Of a DNA stretch of 64,000 nt, positions 18,594 to 27,130 are shown piece by piece. The stretch lies in contig NZ_CP020562.1 of assembly GCF_002082565.1 (NCBI RefSeq), positions 2,542,001 through 2,606,000 on the forward strand, given 5' to 3'. Source of the DNA: Halomonas sp. GT. GTDB lineage: Bacteria; Pseudomonadota; Gammaproteobacteria; Pseudomonadales; Halomonadaceae. Below the pieces are notes generated by a model. That model made no database searches. It had not been told where the DNA came from and worked only from the letters and a program-made list of their open reading frames with translations. Numbering within the stretch: the stretch's first letter is position 1; each line of letters opens with the position of its first letter. The position numbers and the translations under genes were made by a program.

Positions 18594-18607
18594 TGGTATC
18601 GTTCCCA
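18594..18607. promoter_or_regulatory. LacI-family operator upstream of the sugar kinase
   Basis: TGGTATCGTTCCCA matches the palindrome at 17493 at 12 of 14 positions, with one half-site exact. It ends 28 bases before the kinase ATG. Confidence 0.65.
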
Positions 18608-18635
18608 ATCAGCAACAAAACGAGTGAGACACCCT

Positions 18636-19604
18636 ATGACACAGTCTGCTTCTGCACCCAAAATACTGACCTTCGGCGAAGCCATGGCCATGTTTGTCGC
18701 CGATGCCCCCGGCCCTCTTGCAGACATTGAGCACTTTCATCGCCGTTTGGCGGGTGCCGATAATAATGTCGCGATAGGCCTCTCCAGGCTGGGCTTTCAG
18801 GTCAGCTGGCTAAGCCGCGTGGGCAATGACAGCTTTGGCCAATTCATTCGCAAAGCGCTGGAAGCTGAGCATATCGATAGTCAGCATATTCACACTGACT
18901 CACAGCGCCCCACAGGGCTGCTCTTTAAAGAGCGTGCAAAGGACGGTGCTGACCCACGAGTTGAATATTTCAGACAAGGCAGTGCCGCAAGCCATCTCTC
19001 TATAGAGGATGCTAAGAATGTCGACTTTCAGGCGCTTACCCACCTACACGCAACAGGCATTACCCCAGCCTTATCTGAAAGTGCTTGCCAGCTTACCCGT
19101 CATTTAATGAAACAGGCGCGTGCTCATGGGGCAAGCATTTCCTTTGACCCCAATCTCCGTCCGTCACTTTGGCCCAACGAGAACGTCATGCGCACTACCT
19201 TAAATGAACTTGCCAGCCGTGCCGATTGGGTATTGCCAGGGCTGGCCGAAGGGCGCTTGCTCACTGGCTGCGAATCGCCCGAAGCAATTACCGACTTCTA
19301 TCTGGCGCGCGGTGTTAAGGCTGTCATTATTAAACTGGGGCCAGAAGGTAGCTACTATCGCGGCAACATCAACGGCTCACTTGAAAGTTATTTGGTCCCT
19401 GGTCAACCAGTCGCTGAAGTAGTCGATACCGTTGGCGCAGGCGATGGCTTCGCAGTGGGCGCGATTAGCGCCTTATTAGATGGTCTTACGCCTCAGCAGG
19501 CATTGAACCGCGGCAACCTGGTGGGCGCCCAGGCCGTTCAAGTAGTGGGCGATATGGAAGGCTTACCTAGTCGCCAACAGCTGCAGGCACTAGAACAACG
19601 CTAA
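18636..19604 (+). CDS. PfkB-family sugar kinase, 2-ketogluconokinase-like
   Basis: A ribokinase/PfkB-family kinase of 322 residues. The C-terminal motif DTVGAGDGFAVG carries the catalytic Asp, and FDPNLRPSLW is the family's central motif. Segments such as GEAMAMFVA, GADNNVAIGLSRLGF and HATGITPALS resemble KguK (2-ketogluconate kinase) of Pseudomonas more than E. coli KDG kinase. 2-keto-3-deoxygluconate remains possible as substrate, because uxuA in this window makes KDG. ATG 18636 was chosen over GTG 18624. It is the first gene of kinase-reductase-HAD. Confidence 0.75.
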   Translation: MTQSASAPKILTFGEAMAMFVADAPGPLADIEHFHRRLAGADNNVAIGLSRLGFQVSWLSRVGNDSFGQFIRKALEAEHIDSQHIHTDSQRPTGLLFKERAKDGADPRVEYFRQGSAASHLSIEDAKNVDFQALTHLHATGITPALSESACQLTRHLMKQARAHGASISFDPNLRPSLWPNENVMRTTLNELASRADWVLPGLAEGRLLTGCESPEAITDFYLARGVKAVIIKLGPEGSYYRGNINGSLESYLVPGQPVAEVVDTVGAGDGFAVGAISALLDGLTPQQALNRGNLVGAQAVQVVGDMEGLPSRQQLQALEQR

Positions 19605-19647
19605 GCCACTCGCATTCGCAAACACCATCCAAGCGACAGGAGGCAGC

Positions 19648-20622
19648 ATGAAAAAGAGCGTCATCGTACTAGGGCGGCTCAGCTCATCCCAATGGGCGGA
19701 ACTTGAACAGTACGCCCAGTTAGTTGGACTATCCAAACCATTAGACCTCACTCAACAAGACGTGCTTTCCAACCTAGCGCAAGCGCATGGCATTATCGGC
19801 TCCGGCTTGGCGATCACCCCTCAGTTGCTGGACGCAGCCCCCAACTTGAAAGTCATCGCGACCGTCTCTGTTGGCTATGACAACATCCCCGTTGATGAAC
19901 TGACCCAGCGCGGCATTATGCTGTGTAACACGCCTGATGTGCTTACCGAAACCACCGCCGATACTGGTTTTGCTCTGATCATGGCCACGGCGCGCCGGGT
20001 AGTTGAATTAGCCGAGTGGGTCAAAGCGGACAAATGGCAGGCCAGCATTGGCCCTGCACTATTTGGTAGCGATGTGCATGACAAAACCCTCGGCATGGTG
20101 GGATTTGGGCGTATTGGTCAGGCTGTTGCCAGGCGCGGAGCCTTGGGTTTTGGGATGCAGGTACTTTACTCCAATGCATCGCGCAAACCTGCCCTTGAAA
20201 AGGAGCTGGGTGCGCAGCGCCGCGAACTCAACGAGCTGTTGGCCGAGGCCGATTTCGTCTGTGTCACAGTGCCACTCACCGCCGATACCGAACATTTGCT
20301 TGGTGCGAATGAGTTCGCGCTGATGAAGCCCTCCGCCATCTTCATCAATATCGCTCGCGGCAAAGTCGTCGACGAAAACGCGTTAATAGACGCCTTGGAA
20401 AATGGCGTTATTCAAGCAGCCGGGCTGGATGTATTTGAGAACGAGCCGCTACCCTCCTCGTCACCGCTAACGAAGATGCCCAATGTGGTCGCACTGCCGC
20501 ATATCGGCTCTGCCACCCATGAAACCCGCGACGCCATGGCCCAGCGGGCGGTGGATAATATTTGCTTGGCACTTCAGGGTGAGCGCCCTATCAGCTTGGT
20601 CAACGAGGAAGTATGTCGATGA
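19648..20622 (+). CDS. D-2-hydroxyacid dehydrogenase, GhrB/KguD-like
   Basis: NAD(P)-dependent reductase of the D-isomer 2-hydroxyacid dehydrogenase family, 324 residues. The Rossmann motif is GFGRIGQAVARRG; the catalytic His lies in PHIGSATHE. The pattern ISVGYDN-like (VSVGYDNIP) and the C-terminal segment match GhrB, the glyoxylate/2-ketogluconate reductase. Next to a KguK-like kinase, a likely task is reduction of 2-keto-6-phosphogluconate to 6-phosphogluconate (KguD). GGAGG lies just before the ATG. It overlaps the HAD gene by four bases. Confidence 0.8.
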   Translation: MKKSVIVLGRLSSSQWAELEQYAQLVGLSKPLDLTQQDVLSNLAQAHGIIGSGLAITPQLLDAAPNLKVIATVSVGYDNIPVDELTQRGIMLCNTPDVLTETTADTGFALIMATARRVVELAEWVKADKWQASIGPALFGSDVHDKTLGMVGFGRIGQAVARRGALGFGMQVLYSNASRKPALEKELGAQRRELNELLAEADFVCVTVPLTADTEHLLGANEFALMKPSAIFINIARGKVVDENALIDALENGVIQAAGLDVFENEPLPSSSPLTKMPNVVALPHIGSATHETRDAMAQRAVDNICLALQGERPISLVNEEVCR

Positions 20623-21296
20623 GTGCTGTTAACACCACATCTACACCTCTCTGCTTACTGTTCGATTGCGATGGCACCCTGGTAGATAGCGAAGTACTGC
20701 TTGCCGAGGTGATGGGTGAAATCCTTCCCGAATTTCACCTACCCTTCTCAGCACAGCAATATATGGATGAATTTCGCGGGGTACGTTTCCTGACAATCGT
20801 CCAAACGCTGGAACGTCGTTTTCAGACATTGGAAGACGGCAAGCTTTCTCAGCTTGAGTCAGACATGCGGGGACGTATGGAAACCCGCATGCGTGCCGAG
20901 CTGGTGGCGATACCGGGTATGCCCGCCGCATTGGAGCAGTTAAGCAGCCACCCCAAAGCAGTGGTGTCTAATGGCCCCGAACCCAAAATTCGCTGTGCGC
21001 TGGAAAGCACCGAGCTAGGCCACCATTTTGGCGACAAGCTGTTTAGCGCCTATACCTTAAACGTCTGGAAACCCAACCCTGAACTTTATCGCCAAGCCGC
21101 CACCGCGATGGGCCACTCACCCCAACAGTGCGTGGTGATTGATGATGCGGCGGTGGGAGTGGAAGCAGGGTTGGCAGCAGGCATGCACGTCATTCACCTC
21201 AACCACTTCCCTAACGAGGAAGTTACCCCCGAAGGTGCCATTGGCATTCAATACGCCCATGAACTACCCGCCGCTATTGCGCGCTTAGCCGCGTAA
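20619..21296 (+). CDS. HAD-family phosphatase, YieH-like
   Basis: A haloacid-dehalogenase phosphatase of 225 residues. Motif I is DCDGTLVD near the N terminus, motif II VVSNGP, motif III KPNPELY, and motif IV VIDDAAVG. It resembles E. coli YieH, described as a 6-phosphogluconate phosphatase. That substrate would fit this locus, since the reductase would make 6-phosphogluconate, but dephosphorylating it would work against the pathway; a housecleaning or overflow role is my guess. ATGs at 20613 and 20619 are both possible; the second gives the usual ATGA overlap. Confidence 0.72.
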   Translation: MSAVNTTSTPLCLLFDCDGTLVDSEVLLAEVMGEILPEFHLPFSAQQYMDEFRGVRFLTIVQTLERRFQTLEDGKLSQLESDMRGRMETRMRAELVAIPGMPAALEQLSSHPKAVVSNGPEPKIRCALESTELGHHFGDKLFSAYTLNVWKPNPELYRQAATAMGHSPQQCVVIDDAAVGVEAGLAAGMHVIHLNHFPNEEVTPEGAIGIQYAHELPAAIARLAA

Positions 21297-21329
21297 GCGA
21301 CGTCGCGGCGAGTGATCATAGAGCCTCTT

Positions 21330-22538
21330 TTAAAAGTAGGTGGCCAAACGCTCTTTAACGTTTAACTGGTCATCCACTAACAGCAGTTGGCGCCATTTAT
21401 CGAAGGTTAAACAGGGATGAGAGGCGCCAAACGCGACGATATCACCGACTTCGACATCCAGAGCCTCTTCGGGCAGGCGCACAAAAGTGTGCTGATCCAT
21501 AATTTTCGTCACTTCCCAACCAGTCACAGGCAATGGCTGCGAGGGGCTACCTCCTTCCCGGAAACGACGCAGGGCAATCGGTAACTGGTCATGACCAATA
21601 TCACGCTTACCGAGCGCCACAATGGCAAGCCCAGGTTCGGGAAGCGACTGCACCTGGGCAAACACTTCCAGGGCAGGCTCAAGCCCCTGCTGTAAATCCG
21701 GTCGGCGATCTAATACCGCTGACTGCGCTTCACGATAAAGCCCATGATCGTGGACGACATAACACCCAGGCCGTAGCACGGGGGTAAATCGACCCTGCAG
21801 CGGTGCGCCCTCAAAGACTTCTGCAATCACGTCATACCAAGCAGAACCTGAGGCCGTTACGATTGGGTTTTCTTCCGCAAAGCGGCCAGCCGCTTCAAGC
21901 TCTACCGCTACATCCACCAGATATTGAGCATAAGCACGAATACCCGCTTCGGGGTTATCCCCGTGAACCACCCCTTCATAGCCTTCCAAGCCCACCAGTG
22001 AAAGCGCAGGCTCATCAGCAATTGTCTCTGCCAGAGAAAGAATCTGCTGCTTATTGCGGCAGCCACAACGCCCCCCAGTGACCCCTACCTCAATAAGTAG
22101 CGCCAAATTCAAATCACGCTCCGCAAAGAAACGCCCGAGCTGACGCACGTTTTCCTGACTATCGACCACACAGTAAAACGTCGCGCCCTGCTCAATCAGA
22201 CTGGCGATGATGGCCATATTGGCCTGACCGACCAGTTGGTTCGCCATCAATATCCGAGTGGCACCATTGGTGAAGGCCGCACGACACTGGGGTGCAGTGG
22301 CAAGTGTGATACCCCACGCCCCCGCCTGGAGCTGTCGATGGAAAAGCGCGGGCGTCATGGTGGTTTTGCCATGAGGCGCCAAATGAGCGCCATGATCCTC
22401 GGCGAATCGTTGCATCCACGCTACGTTATGAGCCAGTGGGCCTTCATGCACCACGGCAGCAGGCAGGCTGACACCTGATAGAAGGTTTGATCCCAATTCC
22501 TCACCGCCTTTATCCATTACCAATGGCATTGTCTGCAT
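21330..22538 (-). CDS. PLP-dependent D-amino-acid deaminase/dehydratase, DSD1-like
   Basis: A fold-type III PLP enzyme of the D-serine dehydratase-like / D-threonine aldolase family, 402 residues. An alanine-racemase-like N-terminal barrel has the PLP lysine in HGKTT (Lys58). The C-terminal domain has HPC (His374, Cys376), the zinc ligands known from eukaryotic D-serine dehydratase. It probably removes ammonia from D-amino acids such as D-Ser or D-Thr, releasing an enamine/imine. It is divergent from the operon that contains the N-acyl-D-amino-acid deacylase and RidA. Aldolase activity cannot be excluded. Confidence 0.78.
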   Translation of the reverse strand: MQTMPLVMDKGGEELGSNLLSGVSLPAAVVHEGPLAHNVAWMQRFAEDHGAHLAPHGKTTMTPALFHRQLQAGAWGITLATAPQCRAAFTNGATRILMANQLVGQANMAIIASLIEQGATFYCVVDSQENVRQLGRFFAERDLNLALLIEVGVTGGRCGCRNKQQILSLAETIADEPALSLVGLEGYEGVVHGDNPEAGIRAYAQYLVDVAVELEAAGRFAEENPIVTASGSAWYDVIAEVFEGAPLQGRFTPVLRPGCYVVHDHGLYREAQSAVLDRRPDLQQGLEPALEVFAQVQSLPEPGLAIVALGKRDIGHDQLPIALRRFREGGSPSQPLPVTGWEVTKIMDQHTFVRLPEEALDVEVGDIVAFGASHPCLTFDKWRQLLLVDDQLNVKERLATYF

Positions 22539-22592
22539 TCGCCCATTTCCTCTTTTTTAAAAAAACATTAATGTTAGATACTTTCACAACTA

Positions 22593-22626
22593 TTGACTTA
22601 AGGTTAGAAACTAACATACTTTCTAA
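22593..22626 (+). promoter_or_regulatory. Promoter and inverted-repeat operator of the rpiR operon
   Basis: TTGACT (22593) and CATACT (22615) with a 16-base spacer form a sigma-70-like promoter. An inverted repeat TTAGAAA-N9-TTTCTAA (22604-22626) covers the spacer and -10, and a nested GTTAG-AAA-CTAAC sits at 22603-22615. Related GTTAGATACTTTC lies at 22573. The neighbouring RpiR regulator is the obvious candidate to bind. Confidence 0.55.
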
Positions 22627-22651
22627 ATCAGGCAACCATTAGGAGTCCACG

Positions 22652-23515
22652 GTGAGCCAAGAAATCGACATCTTGTCACGTATTACCACTGACTTTGCTG
22701 CCCTACGCGAAGCTGAAAAGAAAGTCGCCGAGCTGATATTTGCTGACATCGAGTTTGTCACCGAAGCAAGCATCGGTGATATCGCCCAGCGCGCGGGGGT
22801 AAGTGATGCCAGCGTCACCCGATTTGCACGCGCTATCGGCTGCACGAATGTGCGCGACTTAAAAACGCGCTTAACACGCGCTTTAGCAGCAGGTCGTCGT
22901 TTTATACAAGAAGCGACCCCCGAAGACAGTTCAAGCGTGGTGTATGACATTGCCACGCAAACCTTGGCGCTTAACCGTGACCTACTCGCCCAGGCCGATG
23001 TGGCAGGCGCGGTTGAACTGCTGGATCAAGCGCGCCAGATATTGGTATTTGGCGCAGGAGGCGGTTCCAGCATTCTCAGCCAAGAGTTTCAGTTCCGTTT
23101 AGTGAGACTGGGCTATGCGATCTGCGCTTACCCTCAAGCACTCTTGCCCCGCATGGTAGCGTCAACCCTTGAGCCGAATGACGTCGTCGTTGTGCTATCA
23201 GTCACCGGCTACACCCCGGAGATGGTGGAGTCTGCACAAATTGCCAAGCAGTACGGCGCAAAAGTGATTGCCATCACCGCTATGAATTCTCCTTTAGCCG
23301 ACACATCCGACATAGTGCTACCGATTACCTCGCGTGAGACCGACTTCATCTATCACCCTTCAGCTTCCCGCTACGCCATGCTGGCGGTCATCGACGTGTT
23401 AGCGCTTGAACTTGCCATGCGCCACCGTGAGCGTTCACGAACTAAATTACGCCGTCTCAAACTTAGCCTCGATGACCATCGCGGTGGCGACAACCGCCAG
23501 CCACTAGGAGATTAA
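22652..23515 (+). CDS. MurR/RpiR-family transcriptional regulator
   Basis: A 287-residue regulator with an N-terminal RpiR helix-turn-helix (residues ~1-77; SIGDIAQRAGVSDASVTRFARAIG) and a C-terminal SIS sugar-isomerase-like ligand domain (~120-255; FGAGGGSSILSQEF). The start is GTG at 22652, with TAGGAG at about 22640-22645. It is the first gene of the deacylase-RidA-symporter operon and is divergent from the deaminase. Regulators of this type next to D-aminoacylase genes probably respond to an amino-acid-derived ligand; this is inferred. Confidence 0.82.
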   Translation: MSQEIDILSRITTDFAALREAEKKVAELIFADIEFVTEASIGDIAQRAGVSDASVTRFARAIGCTNVRDLKTRLTRALAAGRRFIQEATPEDSSSVVYDIATQTLALNRDLLAQADVAGAVELLDQARQILVFGAGGGSSILSQEFQFRLVRLGYAICAYPQALLPRMVASTLEPNDVVVVLSVTGYTPEMVESAQIAKQYGAKVIAITAMNSPLADTSDIVLPITSRETDFIYHPSASRYAMLAVIDVLALELAMRHRERSRTKLRRLKLSLDDHRGGDNRQPLGD

Positions 23516-23516
23516 G

Positions 23517-25001
23517 ATGGTTTACGACCTGCTGATTCGTAACGCCAACGTACTGGATGGCTCCGGCGCAGCCCATTTTCGCGCCGATGTGGCTGTTCAA
23601 GGCGAACGTATCTGCGCCATCGGTGATATGCCCTACGCCACCGCCACCACCATTATTGACGCCCAAGAGCGCTATCTGGCTCCTGGCTTTATTGACGTCC
23701 ACACTCACGACGACACCAATGTTATTCGTACTCCCGAAATGCTGCCAAAGCTGACACAAGGAGTAACGACGGTGGTGGTGGGTAACTGTGGAATCAGCGC
23801 GAGCCCCGTGACGCTCGCTAGCGAAGTTCCCGACCCCATGAATTTATTGGGCAAGCTAGAAGACTTTCGTTACCCAAGCTTTAGCGCCTATGCCAACGCC
23901 GTGGACGCTGCCGCACCAAGTATTAACGTCGCCGCCTTGGTGGGGCATACCAGTCTACGCAGCCAGGTGATGGATAGCTTTTCCCGGCCTGCGAATCGAG
24001 AAGAAATTGCCAACATGGAAGCGTTGCTAAGCCAAGCGCTGGATGAAGGTGCATTAGGGCTTAGTTCGGGGCTTGCCTACCGCAACGCGATACACGCGCC
24101 GACCACCGAAATGGCTCCCCTGGTGGCCGCCGTTGGGAAATCAGGCGGCGTCTATACCACCCATCTTCGTGATGAGTTTGCGGGTTTGCTAGATGCAATG
24201 GACGAAGCATTTGCCACTGCTCGCAGTGGCCAGGTACCTCTGGTGATCTCGCACCTAAAATGCGCCGGCGCGGGTAATTGGGGAGGCGCTGGTAAGGCGT
24301 TGGGTAAATTAGAGGCAGCCGCCCAATATCAGCATGCTCACTGCGACTGCTACCCCTACACCGCTGGCTCTTCCACCCTCGACCTCGGCCAAGTGACAGA
24401 TGAGATTGAGATCACCATTACCTGGTCGACACCGCACCCAGAGCAGGCGCGCCGCCCGTTAAAAGAGATCGCCGCCGAGTGGGGAGTATCTCTTTTAGAC
24501 GCTGCCAAGCAACTACAGCCGGCGGGGGCGGTTTACCACAACATGAGTGAAGCGGATATGCAGCTAGTGTTAGCGCATCCGCTCTCCATGGTCGGTTCCG
24601 ATGGTTTACCGAACGACCCGCACCCTCACCCACGTCTTTGGGGTGCATTTCCGCGTGTACTGGCTCACTACAGCCGCGATTTAAAGCTAATGCCGCTGGC
24701 CGAAGCGGTGCGCAAAATGACCAGCCTTTCGGCAGCTAATTTTGGCTTAACAGATCGCGGCGTGATCCGCATAGGCGCCTACGCAGACCTCACCCTTTTT
24801 GATCTGAAAACTCTTGAAGATATAGCCAATTACGAGACCCCTATTGCGGCCGCTAGAGGCATCGAAATGGTCATAGTGAACGGCAAAATCGCCTATCACC
24901 AGGGCACAATTTCAGACCAACGCGCTGGCAGGATGCTGCGCAGAACAGAGCGCATTTTGCAATCCATTCCCACCTTTCAACCCAACCAGGAGCAAACCTA
25001 A
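23517..25001 (+). CDS. N-acyl-D-amino-acid deacylase (D-aminoacylase)
   Basis: Zinc amidohydrolase that frees D-amino acids from their N-acyl forms, 494 residues. Metal and catalytic residues of the family are visible: HTH at 62-64, Cys91 in GNCGIS, His216 in THLRDE, His246 in SHLK and Asp362 in SDGLPNDPHPHPR. The last is the catalytic Asp loop. The start is one base after the regulator stop, and its own stop overlaps the RidA start. It is cytoplasmic, so the downstream symporter could bring in the substrate. Confidence 0.88.
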   Translation: MVYDLLIRNANVLDGSGAAHFRADVAVQGERICAIGDMPYATATTIIDAQERYLAPGFIDVHTHDDTNVIRTPEMLPKLTQGVTTVVVGNCGISASPVTLASEVPDPMNLLGKLEDFRYPSFSAYANAVDAAAPSINVAALVGHTSLRSQVMDSFSRPANREEIANMEALLSQALDEGALGLSSGLAYRNAIHAPTTEMAPLVAAVGKSGGVYTTHLRDEFAGLLDAMDEAFATARSGQVPLVISHLKCAGAGNWGGAGKALGKLEAAAQYQHAHCDCYPYTAGSSTLDLGQVTDEIEITITWSTPHPEQARRPLKEIAAEWGVSLLDAAKQLQPAGAVYHNMSEADMQLVLAHPLSMVGSDGLPNDPHPHPRLWGAFPRVLAHYSRDLKLMPLAEAVRKMTSLSAANFGLTDRGVIRIGAYADLTLFDLKTLEDIANYETPIAAARGIEMVIVNGKIAYHQGTISDQRAGRMLRRTERILQSIPTFQPNQEQT

Positions 25002-25393
25002 TGAGCATTACGCGATACGGCACCGAAGGCGGCGTAGGCACCGGCGGTCAGAAGCTGCCCTTTGCCCGCGCTGTAGAGGCAGGTGGCTGGCTATACGTCT
25101 CCGGCCAAACCCCCATGACTGATGGCGAAGTCGTTGAAGGCGGCATTGTTGAGCAGACTCGCCTCGCCTTCAACAACTGTCTGGCCATTATGCATGAAGC
25201 TGGTTACGGCGTTGAAGATGTCGTACATGTCACCACCGTGCTCACCGATGCGCGCTATTTCAGCTCTTTCAACAAAGTGTTTAAGGAGGTCTTTGGCGAC
25301 AACCCACCGGCACGCATCTGCAGCGTTCAAGACTTGGTGGTGGATTGCAAAGTTGAGGTTGACGTGAAGTGCTTCCGCGCTGATCGCGCCTAA
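25001..25393 (+). CDS. RidA-family enamine/imine deaminase
   Basis: A 130-residue Rid-family protein. RidA hydrolyses reactive 2-aminoacrylate-type enamines released by PLP enzymes. The conserved Arg lies in NPPARICSVQDL, and the substrate-pocket segments YVSGQTPM and HVTTVLTDARYFSSFN are present. Placed beside a PLP deaminase and a D-aminoacylase, it most likely clears the imine made by the deaminase. Its first base is the last base of the deacylase stop. Confidence 0.85.
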   Translation: MSITRYGTEGGVGTGGQKLPFARAVEAGGWLYVSGQTPMTDGEVVEGGIVEQTRLAFNNCLAIMHEAGYGVEDVVHVTTVLTDARYFSSFNKVFKEVFGDNPPARICSVQDLVVDCKVEVDVKCFRADRA

Positions 25394-25414
25394 ACACCTA
25401 AAAATAACTACCAC

Positions 25415-25527
25415 AAAAAAGCGCCGCACCCCGGCAAGGGCACGGCGCCAGATTACCGCGTGATTAAGATAAAAAGCCCTGCGGTAATCGCATCCATTGT
25501 CTACCTCCGGCCGCGGCAACGGCCGGA
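25415..25527 (+). other. Three stem-loops between ridA and the symporter
   Basis: (1) GCGCCG...CGGCGC at 25421-25448, preceded by an A-run. (2) GATTACCGC (25451-25459) with GCGGTAATC (25481-25489), a perfect 9-bp arm. (3) CCGGCCG-N6-CGGCCGG at 25507-25526. None has a T-run on the plus strand, so they look like attenuation, processing or mRNA-protection structures in the operon rather than a full terminator. Confidence 0.55.
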
Positions 25528-25549
25528 TAAACAACAACAAGAGGTTAAC

Positions 25550-27049
25550 ATGAACAGTCAACTATTCCTTACCACCTTTGTGCTCTACATCGTCGCCATG
25601 ATTGTGTTTGGCTGGTGGGTTTCAAGACACAAACGGGGCAGCGGCGACGACTTCTTACTCGGCGGGCGAAGCGTACCGCTCTTTCTTACCGTCGGCACCA
25701 CGGTTGCCACCATGGTAGGTACTGGTTCAAGTATGGGTGCTGTTGGGTTCGGTTACGCCAACGGCTGGGCAGGCGCTTTATATGGCATTGGCGGCGCGAT
25801 TGGAGTTTTACTACTCGCAGTCTGTTTTGCCCCCGTTCGTAAGCTGCGTTTTATGACCATGAGCGAGGAACTCGCCTACTACGTCGGCGCCAACCGGCTG
25901 GTGCGTAACGTGGTCGCGCTACTTATCTATATTGCCTGTATAGGCTGGCTGGGCGCCCATATTCTTGGTGGTGGCCTTTACCTCTCTTGGATGGCGGGTA
26001 TTGATCTAACCACTGCGCGTATTCTGGTTGCTCTGGGCTTCGGCATTTACTGCGTGGTCGGCGGTTATTTCGCAGTTATCTGGACGGACACTATTCAAGC
26101 GGTCGTACTGTTCGCGGGCTTTATCTTGATGGCAATATTGGCACTGATCGAGGTTGGCGGCTTCTCAGGCCTTACAGCAGGTATGGATGCAGGAGCCACT
26201 AGCTTTCTAGGCATTGGCCAGATTGGCGGACTACCGGCACTGTCACTGGCTGCCGTCATTGCCATTGGCGTGCTTGCTACGCCCTCCTTTCGTCAGCGCA
26301 TCTATTCAGGCAAATCAGTCAAATCGGTACGCCGCTCGTTCTTAATCACCGGCGTTCTTTACCTGGGCTTTTCGATCATTCCGGCGATTATTGGCATGGC
26401 CACCCACGCCCTTAACCCTGGACTTGAAAATAGCAACTTCGCCTTCCCTTTCCTGGCCACTGAAATCATGCCGCTTGGGCTGGGTTTATTGCTGCTGGTA
26501 GCGGGCCTCTCCGCCACCATGTCGAGTGCAAGCTCCGATGCGATTGCCGGTGTTTCCACGCTGATTCGCGATCTGTATGTGCTGGCAACGGGCCGGACGC
26601 CCTCCGCACGAAATGTAGTGCGCTTCTCGCGTATTGCACTCGTAGCAACCATTGGTCTGGCACTGCTGTTCGCACTAGCCTCGGATAATGTCATCACCTA
26701 CATCACCCGCATGATCTCGACGATTCTGTCAGGGCTGTTTGTGAGTGCCATGCTCGGTCGCTTCTGGCCCCGCTACAACTGGCAGGGCGCGATCGCCACG
26801 CTTATTTGCGCGTCGGTGACTTCTTTAACGATTATCGCCAATAGCGACTGGACAGCCTTCTGGGGTAACCCAAGCATTCCGGCGGTGCTTGTAGCACTGG
26901 TAGCAGGCGTGATGGTAAGCCTAGTGACACCCGCTTCCCGCGTTACCCCAGAGCAGGCGCTAGCGATTCTTGACCAAGAGCGCCAGCGAATGGAGCAAGT
27001 CCCCGAGCCAACACTCACCAGTGATGAAGTGCCCGCTGCATCTCGCTAA
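25550..27049 (+). CDS. Sodium:solute symporter family transporter
   Basis: An SSS-family secondary transporter of 499 residues with about 13 hydrophobic helices. The typical start region LYIVAMIVFGWWVSR and the GRSVPLFLTVGTTVATMVGTG segment (SSS TM1-TM2) are clear. Later, LLLVAGLSATMSSASSDAIAG carries the family's Na+-site Ser/Thr pattern. The frame is open from 25460, but AAGAGG before the ATG at 25550 marks the start. As the last gene of the D-aminoacylase operon, it probably imports N-acyl or free D-amino acids; the substrate is inferred. Confidence 0.85.
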   Translation: MNSQLFLTTFVLYIVAMIVFGWWVSRHKRGSGDDFLLGGRSVPLFLTVGTTVATMVGTGSSMGAVGFGYANGWAGALYGIGGAIGVLLLAVCFAPVRKLRFMTMSEELAYYVGANRLVRNVVALLIYIACIGWLGAHILGGGLYLSWMAGIDLTTARILVALGFGIYCVVGGYFAVIWTDTIQAVVLFAGFILMAILALIEVGGFSGLTAGMDAGATSFLGIGQIGGLPALSLAAVIAIGVLATPSFRQRIYSGKSVKSVRRSFLITGVLYLGFSIIPAIIGMATHALNPGLENSNFAFPFLATEIMPLGLGLLLLVAGLSATMSSASSDAIAGVSTLIRDLYVLATGRTPSARNVVRFSRIALVATIGLALLFALASDNVITYITRMISTILSGLFVSAMLGRFWPRYNWQGAIATLICASVTSLTIIANSDWTAFWGNPSIPAVLVALVAGVMVSLVTPASRVTPEQALAILDQERQRMEQVPEPTLTSDEVPAASR

Positions 27050-27069
27050 TCGTTAGCCAGTAGTGCGCC

Positions 27070-27107
27070 AAAAAGCCCCGCTGATGAATTACCTCAGTGG
27101 GGCTTTT
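27070..27107. terminator. Bidirectional terminator between the symporter and uxuA
   Basis: AAAAGCCCCGCTGA, loop, TCAGTGGGGCTTTT: one G/T mismatch, with A- and T-runs on opposite sides. It serves the convergent symporter and uxuA operons. Confidence 0.88.
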
Positions 27108-27130
27108 ATATGCTGAAGAGTAACAATGGG

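Noticed and set aside
21533..22081. Plus-strand frames of 84 and 92 codons
   Set aside because: Antisense to the well-supported DSD1-like gene; Pro/Gln-rich shadow composition.
25421..25448. Plus-strand terminator after ridA
   Set aside because: The A-run precedes the stem and no T-run follows, so it would end only minus-strand transcripts, and no minus-strand gene reads into it.
25091..25561. 156-codon minus-strand frame
   Set aside because: Antisense to RidA and the hairpin spacer; composition follows the shadow of the real gene.
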